From Cornus controversa (lineage: Eukaryota > Streptophyta > Magnoliopsida > Cornales > Cornaceae): a stretch of DNA of 64,000 nt. The stretch's first letter is position 1. Every line of letters begins with the position of its first letter. Below are positions 47,485 to 60,300 of this stretch, piece by piece. Both the position numbers and the translations under genes were made by a program. The notes beneath the pieces are model-generated. The model did not search any database, was not told the origin of the DNA, and worked only from the letters and a program-made list of their open reading frames with translations. The stretch covers positions 36,218,456 through 36,282,455 of the forward strand of contig CM048851.1 of assembly GCA_026545225.1 (NCBI GenBank), read 5' to 3'.

Positions 47485-50400
47485 TTACTTCTGTTGGAGC
47501 TGGTCGTTGCTACATATTCTAGTACCGCTTAGAATATATCCACCAAAGGCACTCATCTGCATGTGTGGATGGGTTCTTGATGGAAGAACCTGCATGAGTT
47601 TCAGGAACATGTGAATATCAGTCAGCAAGCACAACTAATGCATTACTTAGAATTAAGAACTTCATCTATGTGAAAACGTGTATAAATAAACAAAAAAAAA
47701 AAAAAAACAGAAGATGATTAACTCACTATACAAGAATCGACAATATGCCAATGACAATCTTGGATTCTAAATCCATGCATTTAAATAAATGCACAATATT
47801 ACACATCACAAAGAGAGTACAGCATAGTTGATGGTGAACCACAATGATGTGTACTGAATAATCAGTATACATCCATCAATTGATAGCTGGAAAGCTCCTT
47901 TACTTATTTACCCATTTATTTGGCCAAGCAAGATAATGAAATCAGCGCATCTTAATCCCAAGCAAAGTTGACCACTTGACCCTCAACCTATGATGCACAG
48001 ACACGGACATGGACATAGGACACGATATGGACACACGAGCACACACGAGCGATACGATAAATTTTAAAATAATAAAACACCAACACGGCAAGGATACGAT
48101 AATAAAATAATATATAATTTTTATTATATATAAAAAATTAACTTTTGCTCAATGCCTCATATATATTCATAAAACATAACCCATTTAAGTTAGGCCCTGC
48201 ATATAACCCATATTTCTTTTGAAAAAGGCCCAAATTCCATTAAAATACAAATATATATATATATATATCTCTCCAAAAGCACAATCCTTGTGCCAAACAA
48301 GGTGTAATAGGAGATAAGATTTTCTCTCCCTCTTCATTCACATCTTTTGCATCTATTTTCCGGCTGTTCCTAGCTCTCTTTCATCCCCTCCATCTCTCTT
48401 TCATACACGTCTCTCTGGCTCCATCTCTCATCCCCTCCATCTCTTCACAATTTTTAGATCTTTCTCTCTCTTTGAATGGATATATACATATAATTTGGAT
48501 ATCTGTGTGTACACACACTCGTATAAGATATCAAACTGATCTCCACACTAATAAATGAAAGGTTGCTCTCTCTTCATTTTCTTCCTCTATGTTTAAAGAA
48601 GAAAAGTCCGATTGGCGTGTCCGCCACTGTGTCTGTGTCCTCGAACACCAAGTCACATACAGCGGGAGTGGGAGAGCACCAAAGGTTTAGGTTTCCATTA
48701 GCAAACAATTTTTTATCATATAAATGATTCCAACGTTGGTTGGAGACCAGAAGATTACACCTAGCATGGGAGAGTTAAAAGAGCATTAAATGATAATTTG
48801 AACAGCACAAGGAAGAGAGTACACATGGCATGGGAAAGTAAAGATCCATGGGGAATTCGTTCAAATCGCATACTGACAAAATGAATTCGCGAATTCTAAA
48901 AATAGAATCCGCGAATTTGGGCCACATCCACGCCTAATTCGCAAAAAACGCACGCAGAGCGCAATACGTCACCCCAAATGCGCGCGGATCGATATTAAAA
49001 AATCGGAGGGCTAGGAACCACCGATACGTCCCTAAAGGCCCCACAGCCGTATTAGACACGATACGATTAAGGATACGCAGGGGATAAATCTGAGCTAAGT
49101 CATAGGATTTGCCAGATTGGGGTGGCATATTGCGCTCTGAGCGTGTTTTTGTGAATTGGCGGCACCCAATTCTTGAATTCTTTTAGAATCTGCAAATTCA
49201 TTTTGTCAGTACGCGAATTTGAATGAATTCTCAAATGATCTTTACTCTCCCAGTCTCCAACCAATGCTGGAATCATTAACATGATAAAAAATTGTTTGCT
49301 AATTGAAAACCTATACCTTTTAACAAGTAAAGGGGGTAAACTACCACTTGGCAACACTTTTTTTTTGTATTAGTTGTACTATTTACATCTAGTTAAACAT
49401 AATTTTCACTACATTATATATATTTGTACACACAATATTAAAGAAATTATATATTAATTAAAAATAATGTAAAAAAATAATATTTAATAAATTGATATAA
49501 TCGTACATATAATATATAGACGCTCTGGAGACACTCCTACTCTCAAATAATTTTAGACTTCGGCGCTCTCACTCTCACTCCTGCTCTGTGTGACTTAGCT
49601 CAACCCTACTGAAGTGGATGGGAATGATGTGCTTGCTACAGACATCAGGCTCAATAATTTCCATAATAGGGATAATGTTCTTACAACATGCGACATAATC
49701 TATATGCTTTACAAATGACCTAGATTGTAACCGTTTCCAAAGAGTGCAAGATTGCAGAAAGAACTGTGACCAGTTACAATATAGCAAAAAAGCACAAAAT
49801 ATTCACTTGGAGAATGTTACAATTGCATATTTTATATTTCAAGCTTTAGGCTCTTTAGAGAGTTGAGATTTGTGTATATCCACCACCAAACAAATCACAG
49901 ATTACGAAATGAGCAATTTCTAGTTAAAATGTCTTATTAAAAATAGCAGGTGTCATTAGCCAAAATGTCACCCTTATTATAGTTAAAACATCATCTTAAA
50001 AATAAGGTCTCATTAGACAAAATGTCACCCTTATGATTGTATTATATATAGATTTATAGGACTTGGTTATCTTTAAAAGTGCAAAAGTAGGACTTTTATT
50101 GGTAATTCTCCCATTATGCTATGCCATAATAACTTCAACTTCATCTTCATATTATCGAGTCCCTTTATCTCTTCATGTGAAGATAGATTTTTCACATGGC
50201 ACAGGCAACCCCTCGAATGCATTGACAAACACTATAACATGAATAATTAACTCAATTCTACACAGTTATCTAGATCAATTAGCCAAAAAGAGAGAGATAG
50301 AGAAAGAGAGAGAAAGAAAGCAATAATTGAAAGCCTGAGAAGGAAGAAGATAAAGAAAAAATAACACGCATTAGAAAATAAAATAAAACCTGATATTCAC

Positions 50401-53400
50401 GAAGCCAAGGTTCTGAAATTTGCAAGCCAATTGCCATTTTCCCAAGCTGCAGGTTGTGCATGCATGTTGCAAGAGGCTGCATTTGAATGGGAAAGTAGCA
50501 TCAATTAGTATTTTCTCTGAGATGTTAAAACCAGAGTATATCCACATGATGACACTATAAATCTACTAAAAAAAGACACAACAGTAAATATGCAACAATA
50601 CCATGAGACAAAATGCATGGAAAATCTTATTGCAATTCAGTTACTCCATAAATTTTCAATAATTGAAAAACCTCTTTTCCTCCTTCCCTCCCTCTCTTTG
50701 AAAGTTAGATCTGTCTTAGTTCATTTACTTCCATACCACCACCCTGTCATCTGAGGTAACATCGATACCAGGTTTTTCTAGGAAACAAGGCAAAGAAATA
50801 TGGCTGGAACACTAGAGAAAAAAAGAAAAAGATAAAAGAAACCCTTCATCAGAGACCCAAAAAAAAAATGCACATGAAGTGTATTAGCGCATTTCAGACA
50901 ATGTGTCGTACAGATTTTCATCAAATCATCATCTCATTTGCCATCCAATTAACTTCCACTGACCTAGAGTCAGCTTGTACAACTATCTTCCATCAAACTA
51001 CTCCGCAAGGAGAACTTAGTTATAAAAAGCAAAAATGCTTGGACCATGAAGCAAAACAAAATAAGGCACTGCACCTCAAGCAATATCAACTTAAAATGAT
51101 TACCCATCTAAACAAAACAAAAACATTTAAAGTAAATAACCTGAATATATTGGTGAAAAATTGCAAAGGGAGCTGAAAATGATAGAAGCGGAATGAGTTC
51201 TTTTACAATGCTCCAAGCATCAAGATCCGGGGCCGCAATTATTAGGCTGCAGAAAGGGTGTGAATATAAGAAAGTTATTTAAAGCCATCTTATGATTCAT
51301 AAACCAAGTAATCAACAATCAGCAATCAACCTGGAAAAACCATTCTCTCTCCAAAAGATGATGGCCTCTTGTGAAGCCTTCTCTCCAGCTTTTGTAGCTT
51401 TGCATGCTTTGATAACTGGAGAAGCTGCAGTCTCAGAAATAAGATTCAATGTCTCATTTTCAGAAGAAAGAGCAGTTTCTTCCATACTGAGTGAATGTGA
51501 AAGAGAAGTTGGAGATGACATTTCTTCCTGCACATTACATTTTCAGAAATGTTAAAAAACCACAAGGTCAAATGCATTTAGATAATGAGAAAGTGCCACC
51601 TACATTTGACTGACTTTCGATGTTACAGACAGCTTCAGGTTGGCCAATTTGGGCAGAAACTCCAATTTGAGCTGAACAAAGGTCAGTGAGTGGAGACTGC
51701 ACAATCCTGGAACCAAAAACTAATAAGTAGCATTTACCAAAAAAGCCTATTAAGTACCTCAGAAAGTAGTTCTCTATTAGTGCAAAAATTACCATTAACA
51801 AGATCCAACAAAGAGGAATTTTTGAGGAAGATAAGCCACACTTACAACTCTAATAAAGCTTAAAAGAAGTGTACCTTTTGCAAATTTCATTACTGAAGTT
51901 GAAAATCCTTACTATATCCATAGGATATGGTTTAACTCCAAGATGGGTATTGCACACATAACCTGTACCTGTTGAAACAGAAAACATCATCCAACATTTA
52001 AAATGGTACATGCAACAGTTCGTCTCCTTTACATTAATTGACAGTGTCAATAAATTTCCCGAAGTAAAGGGCCATAAATATACAGCTATGCAAATGAAAG
52101 TATTAATGTCACAAATATCATGATGACAACACATCCAAGAGGCACATCAAACTATTGGAAAATGCTAACTTCAAGAGTTATAATTAGAAGTGATGACAAC
52201 ATCCCAGTATGGTTACAAGTTTTCTGGGATATTCGAGCTTCTGCGAGGATCAAAAAATCAGTGGTCATATTCCGGTTAACATAATAAAGAATATAGGTTA
52301 TAGAAAATAAGTAACCAAATCATAAAGCTGCAATATTAAAACTAAAAACCACAAAGCAGACAAGCGGGACATATATGAATGAAGTCAAAGCATTCTATAT
52401 GTATTGAGCATAATATTGCAACACAGAATGCTCCACAATATTGGACTATTATTGAGCACGGATACTTTCCCGGAGGCCCTGTGGTAGTATTGGATACGTA
52501 TCCGGTACGGATGCGGCCAGACACGTATCGGATACTCCCGGGAAGTATCCGATTTTTTTAAATATTTTTTTTTATTTTCGGATAAGTTTCGGTACATGGT
52601 GGATACTTGGGGATACGTGGTGGATACTTCTCGGATACGTTTGGAAAAACTTGTAATTTTTTTTTTTTTTTTATAAAAAAGATGGTGGCCATATTGTAAT
52701 ATTAAAAAGCTTAGTTAAAAGGTGGAGCTTAATTTGCAATAAATCAAAAGATCTTTAATGTTGAAAAAAAAAAAGATCTTTAAGTTTAAAACTTAATTTG
52801 TGTTCTATTAATTTTTTTGTATAATATATATATATATATATTTTTTTTTGCCGTATCCCGTTGTACCCGTATCCTATTTTTTGAGATTTTCCGTATCGCC
52901 GTATCCGTATCCGTGTCTGTGCTTCATAGCTTATGATGATGGGAAACATATATTGTGCGTATATATGAACACCAAGCAAAGCTTCAGAAATAAATTCCAT
53001 ACAATTCTCCATAAAATCAATTCCAATTGACAATAGCACAGCAGCGAAGGCAATTAGAACCAACCCAAGGAATTAATTCCAATTGCAAAAACAGAATCAC
53101 TTCTGATTTCTTTCCCTAAGAAAGGTCCATGGGGTCATCATGTCATGCAAATACTGCTGTTGTGCTTAACAGAGGCTCCCACATTTGCATGACAAATCCC
53201 GTGGACTTGTCTCAGTTGCAATTAGAAACAACCCAAGGAAAATTTTCCAATTGCAAAAACAGGATTGCTTCTAATTTCTTTACCTGACAAAGGTCCACGG
53301 GGTCATCATGTCATGCAAATATTGCTGTTGTGCTTAACAGAGGCTCCGACATTTGCATGAAAAATCCCATGGACTTGTCTCAGCAAAAGAAATCAGAAGA

Positions 53401-54339
53401 GAATCCATTCTTGAAGTTGAAACAATTGCTTTGGTTTGAAGAAATAGCATCAAAGTTACTTCAAGAGATAACAGCCTAAATAAATATGACATAATAAACA
53501 AATTCAACAAGTACATATAGCAAGCTCAGTAGCAGGTTATGTGTTCTAATGAAGAAACCAAGTAGCTAACCTCCCAAACGTTCAGCAACAGCACCAGTAA
53601 GAATACCACCAACCATATCCACCACAAGGACATCAGAGTATGTGGTGACATTAGCCATGGAAAGCAAAAGAGATAGAGTGTCCACTCTCAAGAACCTGAA
53701 CAATACAGGCAAAAGTAATGCTCAGATTCCTTTGTATACTAATAGAAATGATTTCCATCCAAAGTTCCAAACACAAGGAGTGAATCAACTTGCTACCCCT
53801 GTATTCATGTGAATTCATCCATTGACAACCAAAATAAGATAAACTTAATATCCAATAATAGTAAAATAAAGTAGACAGCCTGAGAAATTCATAAAAGAAC
53901 AATAGTATGTTATCAGCAGTTTTTATCTGGAAGAAGTCCATATTATGATTTTTATTTCAGAAGCATCAGAACTTCCAGAACCGAAACTCTTCATATGTAT
54001 GCACATGCCCCAATTTATACATTATATTCACCTGGATCAGTCCAACCCTAATGAAAGAATTATACAAATCAACTTTAAGACTCATGCCCCCCGCACCCAA
54101 ATCTAAATAAAATAACTGGAAGGCTACAACCAATCATCTGATAGGGCATAAACAGCATAAGAAGCAATCACTTCACTTTATGCAGTCAGAAGTCATACAA
54201 CATATAGTTAGGAACAATTCAGAAAGAATTATCTTGAAGCATTTCATTGTGGGTTATGGCTAAAAAAAGATAAGACAATGGAGTTACTTTTGGGGAAAGA
54301 TTGCACATGTAGCTCTTATGAGTGCTATAATCTGGCTAA

Positions 54340-54378
<39 letters not shown>

Positions 54379-57300
54379 AATCTGTCATATAAAGAGCAAG
54401 GTTTGGGCCTTAATTTGCACATCTAGAGGTCCTTGTTTTTTACACATTCTATAAATCATTTCAACAGCTTATTTTTGTACACATAAGAGGGCATGAGATG
54501 TCTCATAATGAGCAAAGAATCTTTAAGCAAGAAGTGCAAAAAAACCGCAAACCTCAACACATGTGATGGATTTAGAAATCAAAGAGAACTCAACAACGCT
54601 ATGAAAATGTGAAAGTAACACAAAAATTACACATTCATGTACACCAGTAGCATAAAGATAATGTCAGAAGCATAAAATTAGTGGCATCTTTCTGAGTCCA
54701 TTAAAATACATTGAAAAAACAAATAATATACACATTAATACTGCAACAATCCACACAATAAATTCAAAGAGATAAAGATGTCCACAGCTCAACAGATATC
54801 CTCCTGATAGGCTAGTTTGAAGTTCCAAAAATACTGGCCCCAAATCAGAAAAACTATACCAAAACGAAATAGTAAGTACTTCATATTAAGTCATTGGTTC
54901 AATATTATTACCCAATTCTGGCAGGATGCTTCTTGAAGTATGCCTCACATATGCTGAAAGGAATAAGACATAGCAAGTCAGCAAATAGAAAACAAATTCT
55001 GATTAAAAAAACACTAAAAAATTCGATAATTTAACAGAGAGTAACCATTGAAAGAGAAGTCCTGAGACAGCTAGGCATTATTTATTATGAGACCTTGCAT
55101 ATTCCGTCATCTTAATTTCTAGCAATGTCAAAAAACCAACTCGACTATACCTTTTACAAATATTCAATCACTCAACTTCAGTTTCTCATGTAACCATTTT
55201 TCAGGAGTCAAGCAATAGGAAAAGCATAAATATTATTTTGTTTTCCTTTGTTTATTTATTTTATTGAACCCAGACTAGTAGCACGATGCTAATAAACATC
55301 AAAAACTAAGTTTCACTACCTCCTACCAACAAACGATGTAACAAAATTAAGTTTGTATTCATGTTGGCAATGGCATAAGAAGTTAAATACTTAGAAGGAA
55401 CAACATACACCAAATCCATGCGATGGTTGAAACTGGAGTTCTAATATAACCATGTAAATAGATGTTAGAGGGGTCTTCTTTGTCCCACATTGAATCCGGA
55501 TGGGAAAGAGAATGAGTATATATAGGAGGGTAGGCAACACTACCTAGTGGCTTAAGTTTCTGGGTTAGCTGGCAAGCACCCGACCCGTTATAATTGGTAT
55601 CAGAGCCAAACTCAATCCTTGATCTGATGTCATGCCAAGTGCCCGGCCGGAAGGAATCCGGGCCTAACCCGGGTAGGTAAGGTGGTCCGACCGCAAAGAG
55701 GGCGTTACGAGTTCAGGCGGGGGAGAATGTTAGAGGGGTCTTCTTTGTCCCACATCGGATCCGGATGGGAAAAAGAATGGATATATATGGGCGGGTAGGC
55801 AAAACAACCCAACAACTTACGCTTTTGGGTCATTGGTAAGCGTCCGACCCGTTACAATAGATGATAATGATAAATTCAATGCTAATTCCATATATAGTAC
55901 CCAAGGAATATAATTTCCTTCTAGTCAACGCTAAAACATTTCAATTTTGTTTGAATAAATATAAAAAAAAAACTTAAGACGAATGAACAAAATTTTGATT
56001 TACGACTTAATTAGATACTCCCAAGAGGAATTAATATTAAGAAAAGAAAAGAAAAACTTGAGTTCACCTTCGTGCAAAAGGACGCCTCAAGAGTACTCTA
56101 GGTGCATATTTCTTTTGCTTCTTTAGTCTATATTTCTCCTGCAGACAGACAGGAATTCAACATACTTTTTACATAAACATTATTTCACATTTGTATACCA
56201 TAAGTGAAGCTCACTTGTGAGAATGATGTCTTCTTGTCAAACGTTGCGCTGTTAGCAATGAGAGCTTCAACTATTTCATCCCCAGTGGCACCCTGTCTGC
56301 ATCAAAGTGATACATTAGCAAGTTGTGCAGAAACATCTAAAGAAGGCAAATGATGGCAAAAACATATGCAGCAGAATTTGGTTTGAGAGAGAAACATTCT
56401 ACACAAGACCCAGTGCAAACAAAGGGAATAGTGACAAATAATTACCGGTATGACATATATCTGGTACACCAAATTCGTATACAGTACCCCCAAAATTAAA
56501 AGTGAAAGGCAATTTTCTATAGCAATCCAAACGCCATTTTTACTCCTCCAGTAGAAATTATCACACAAAAGCATGACAGGACACATAATGCAAGAACATC
56601 AACTTCGAGTGGACATATCAGTCAAAAGAATGAATTTGCTATGCCTTTGTGGAGAGATATATAACAAACCTGATATGTAACTTGTTTAGATCCGTGCCAT
56701 TAGATAAATTGTCCACCTGGCAAAAGGCAGAGCAATTTAATACCTAGAATGATGATAGATATGATTCTTGCTCATGTGACACTCAGAACCATACAGTTAG
56801 TGTTGAATTGGTATACGCCTTAATGATTGTCTATCACCTAAGAAGCATGGACACAGACACAGGACACGGGTACGACACGACACGGACACGGCGACACGGC
56901 AAATTTCAAAAAAATAGGACACGACATGGCGGGGATACGGCTATGAAATAATATATTAATATATATTCAACAAGTTAACCAATATCCACAATACCATAAA
57001 TTTAACAATAAAAAAATAATAAATCACACAAATACTTCAATTTATTATCAAGTAATTAATGTATTTTCAAAAAGGATGTTCATTATATTGGCTTTTTTAT
57101 TTTTTTTGTTTCTAAATTTATTATTTAGGAATTTTATCTAACTATTATTTATTTTTAAAATTTTTTATTTTAGAAAATACTATATTTATATAGAAAAGGG
57201 CATAATAGTCATATTAAATGATATATGTCATTATAGTTATTTCAAGGGGTCAAAATGTCAATTTTTAGAAGATGAGGGGCTGAAATGCTAAAAAAAATAG

Positions 57301-60300
57301 TTCAAAGAGGTCTTTTTGTAACTTTGCAAAAGTTTAGGGGTTTTTTTGCACTTTTAAAAATTACAAAATGTACCCCGCCGTGTCCCCCACGTGTCCTTGC
57401 CGTGTCCCAGCCGTGTCCTAAAAAAAAAAAATCTAGGACACTTCTACGGAGTGTCCGACACGTGTCCGAGGAGTGTCCGAGTGTCCGACACGGACACGGC
57501 ACCCCTATACGAAGTGTCCGTGCTTTCTAGTCTATCACCACTCATCAATTTTTGACACCTTTGAATATTTCATTCACGTCTTCTCTCTAAGTTTTGATAT
57601 TTTATTGTTTGTGATTTCGATATATGTTTTCATTGTATATCTGTTGATAATTATGGGATATAAGGTTTGATGATTCTGAGATTTTTTTTTCAAGCAAGCA
57701 TAAGTTTCAAAACAAAAATTCATGAATTGAATTTCTCAATTTCTCTATCTTCTATCTCTCTCCACGGTCTCCAACAACACTGAATTCATTATGTTAAAAG
57801 TATTCGACATAGGTTGGACCTTTGAAAGGCCCTGACACATATTGTCACCTGCAACACAGGCTTGCAAGGGTTACATATAATCTGTCTCAATTTTGTGCGG
57901 TAACATATAGACCCCTAATTTTATTTTATTTTTTACTCTTCAATACACAAAAAAAATGTTGATGCAAAGTGAGACAAAAATGGAAGTTGGATCGATGGTC
58001 TACAGGTCTGCAAATGGACAGTGGAAATCAATGAATTAAGAGAAGAGAGAGGAAACTGATGATCAAATTGAGAGGCAAATGAGAGAGAAGAGATGAGCAG
58101 GTTACATGTTATGAAGAATAAGAATAGGTAATAAAAGTAAACATTAAGTAAGGTAGATGGAAGTAAAATGTTACATTTGCCAAATATAGCTTGCTTTAAA
58201 CGTGAACACACTTGGGCCAATGAAAACTCTACCTTACAGTTTACTGCACTATTCCACATTAATAGATCCAAAAACAATTCCCCTTCTACAAAAAAACTGA
58301 CTTCTTTCCACTTCAGTACAAATTACACAGTAATGCAACTGAATGCTTGTGGTTTGGTCTCTTAACGGTCTTCTCAAGAAGATGTCAAACAAAATGCATC
58401 AATAGGATATCAATATCAGAACTTGAGGTCAGTAAGGAGTGTCAAGTTCAACTAGAATTGATATTTAAGATGCTCCAATAAAGCAACATGTTCAGAAATT
58501 TCTTTATTCCGTGAGAAAGAAGAGGGGAAAAATAGCTCCTTTATGGTAAATATTAAGCTAAACTGATTCTAAAAGTCTAGTCTCTGTATCCCTTCGTCTC
58601 TCCCAAGCTTCATTGTGCGTCACATAAGTTAGATTCCATTAATCTAACAAAACATTAAAGATTTCGTTCCGACAAATAAGGATTCAAGAAAAAAAAAACA
58701 CATTCCTGAGGGATCAACTTTGTCATGCATACAGAATATAAAAAACCACTAAGACTTTCTCCAAACCCCTAGTTGTATTTCTTAGCCTTTACAGCTTATT
58801 GAACAACTTAAAATCCAAACAAATCAGTCCCATGCATGCTATACTTAACAAACCACATTCAGACCTACACTTTGTCAATTTCCATGGAGATATAAACAAG
58901 CTTCCATAATGGATCAAGATCACGGGCAGAGTACTTTTTAAAATATTTTACTTGCTAGAATGTCCTAAAGTGATGTTAAACAAATTAAACATAATTATGC
59001 ATGCATGGATGATTCATACACAAGCTCCAAACACCGTGCATGTATATCAGCATCCACAACAATAAGCATTCACAACGAACATAGATTCCTTCATTTTCCT
59101 AATCTTTGAGTCTATTTAAATAGAGATGTTAAACATGATTTTTTTTGGATGAGATGTTAAATATGTGTTATGCACAACTAGCAAAGTGATATATCATTCT
59201 AACCTCCGCATCTCGTCTATTTCTTCACCAGTAAGACTTTGGGCTGTATTATTATCAACTAATGCCCGGTTGTCTTTGGACTCGTCTTTTATTTGACAAT
59301 CCCCTTTTTCTTGATTATTATTACCTGAAATGGAAATCCAGCAAGCACATTAGAAATTTGAAACAATAGGCAAAGGAGAGGAAGGGGTTCATAATTTGCA
59401 ATCAAGAGATTGGAAGGTTCCTACAGATAAAAAATAATAATAACATTTACATGGAAATATAATAACTGATGCCCACTAATGAATCTCAGTATAGAATGTC
59501 AAGCTAGGCACTAAAGTATAAACAACAAAATGTTAATCATATTCTGCGCTGTGGTAATGACAACTCATATAGTACTTCAATTTGCATAAAATACGTTCAC
59601 ATTGATGCCCCTGAAAATAATTCAATTTAATCATGTTGATTAATATTCCACTAGCCTAGTCTTTTAATGATGAGATTTGTTCCTGTCGAAAGGAAGGGGT
59701 TTAAAGGCTCAATTCCTCTTCATGGATTTGTAATGTGATATTATGATATTTCTTCAGCTAACTTTATTAACAATCCTGAAAATATATATTCACTCAAAAC
59801 AAATATAGATCTTAAATTAACAACCTTTTTGTTCAATCTCAGTTCTTTAATGCAAACAAACAACAATGCATGAAAGAGATTTCAAAACGCCACCAAATTA
59901 ATTATTAATTCAAGCAAGAGAATGAAAGACATAAATAGAGAATCAAACCTTCAGTGATGGGAATAACGCGAGATAAACACGGCCCTTCCCTTCCACTCTC
60001 TAATTGAAACAAAGAACCGAAAGAACAACCAATCAAAGGCTTAAGAGAACAGTTCTTATTCCCAATTGTCAATGTCCTGCAATTCCATTCAGCATCAATT
60101 TATGCAATTACATCACTGAATAAAAAAATCACTTTTTATATATACATATATTGTGTATATAGGCGATGAATTTTATATACTTACGAGCCGACTGTGAGAC
60201 GAGCAAAAACCAAACGGTCGCCATCGTTGATGTCAAGCAGGACACTGCAACCTTCCCAGGTCACTCTAGGGTTTTGATTTGAATCTGGTTGAGGTTTATT

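Noticed and set aside
52755-53063. 102-residue minus-strand frame in TRM6 intron 7
   Set aside because: It overlaps the GGATACGG-type repeat and (TA)n DNA, with no splice or family support.
53125-53374. Assignment of the duplicated hairpin to a known plant microRNA family
   Set aside because: I could not match either arm to a known mature sequence, and the internal loop is asymmetric. It is kept only as a candidate hairpin.
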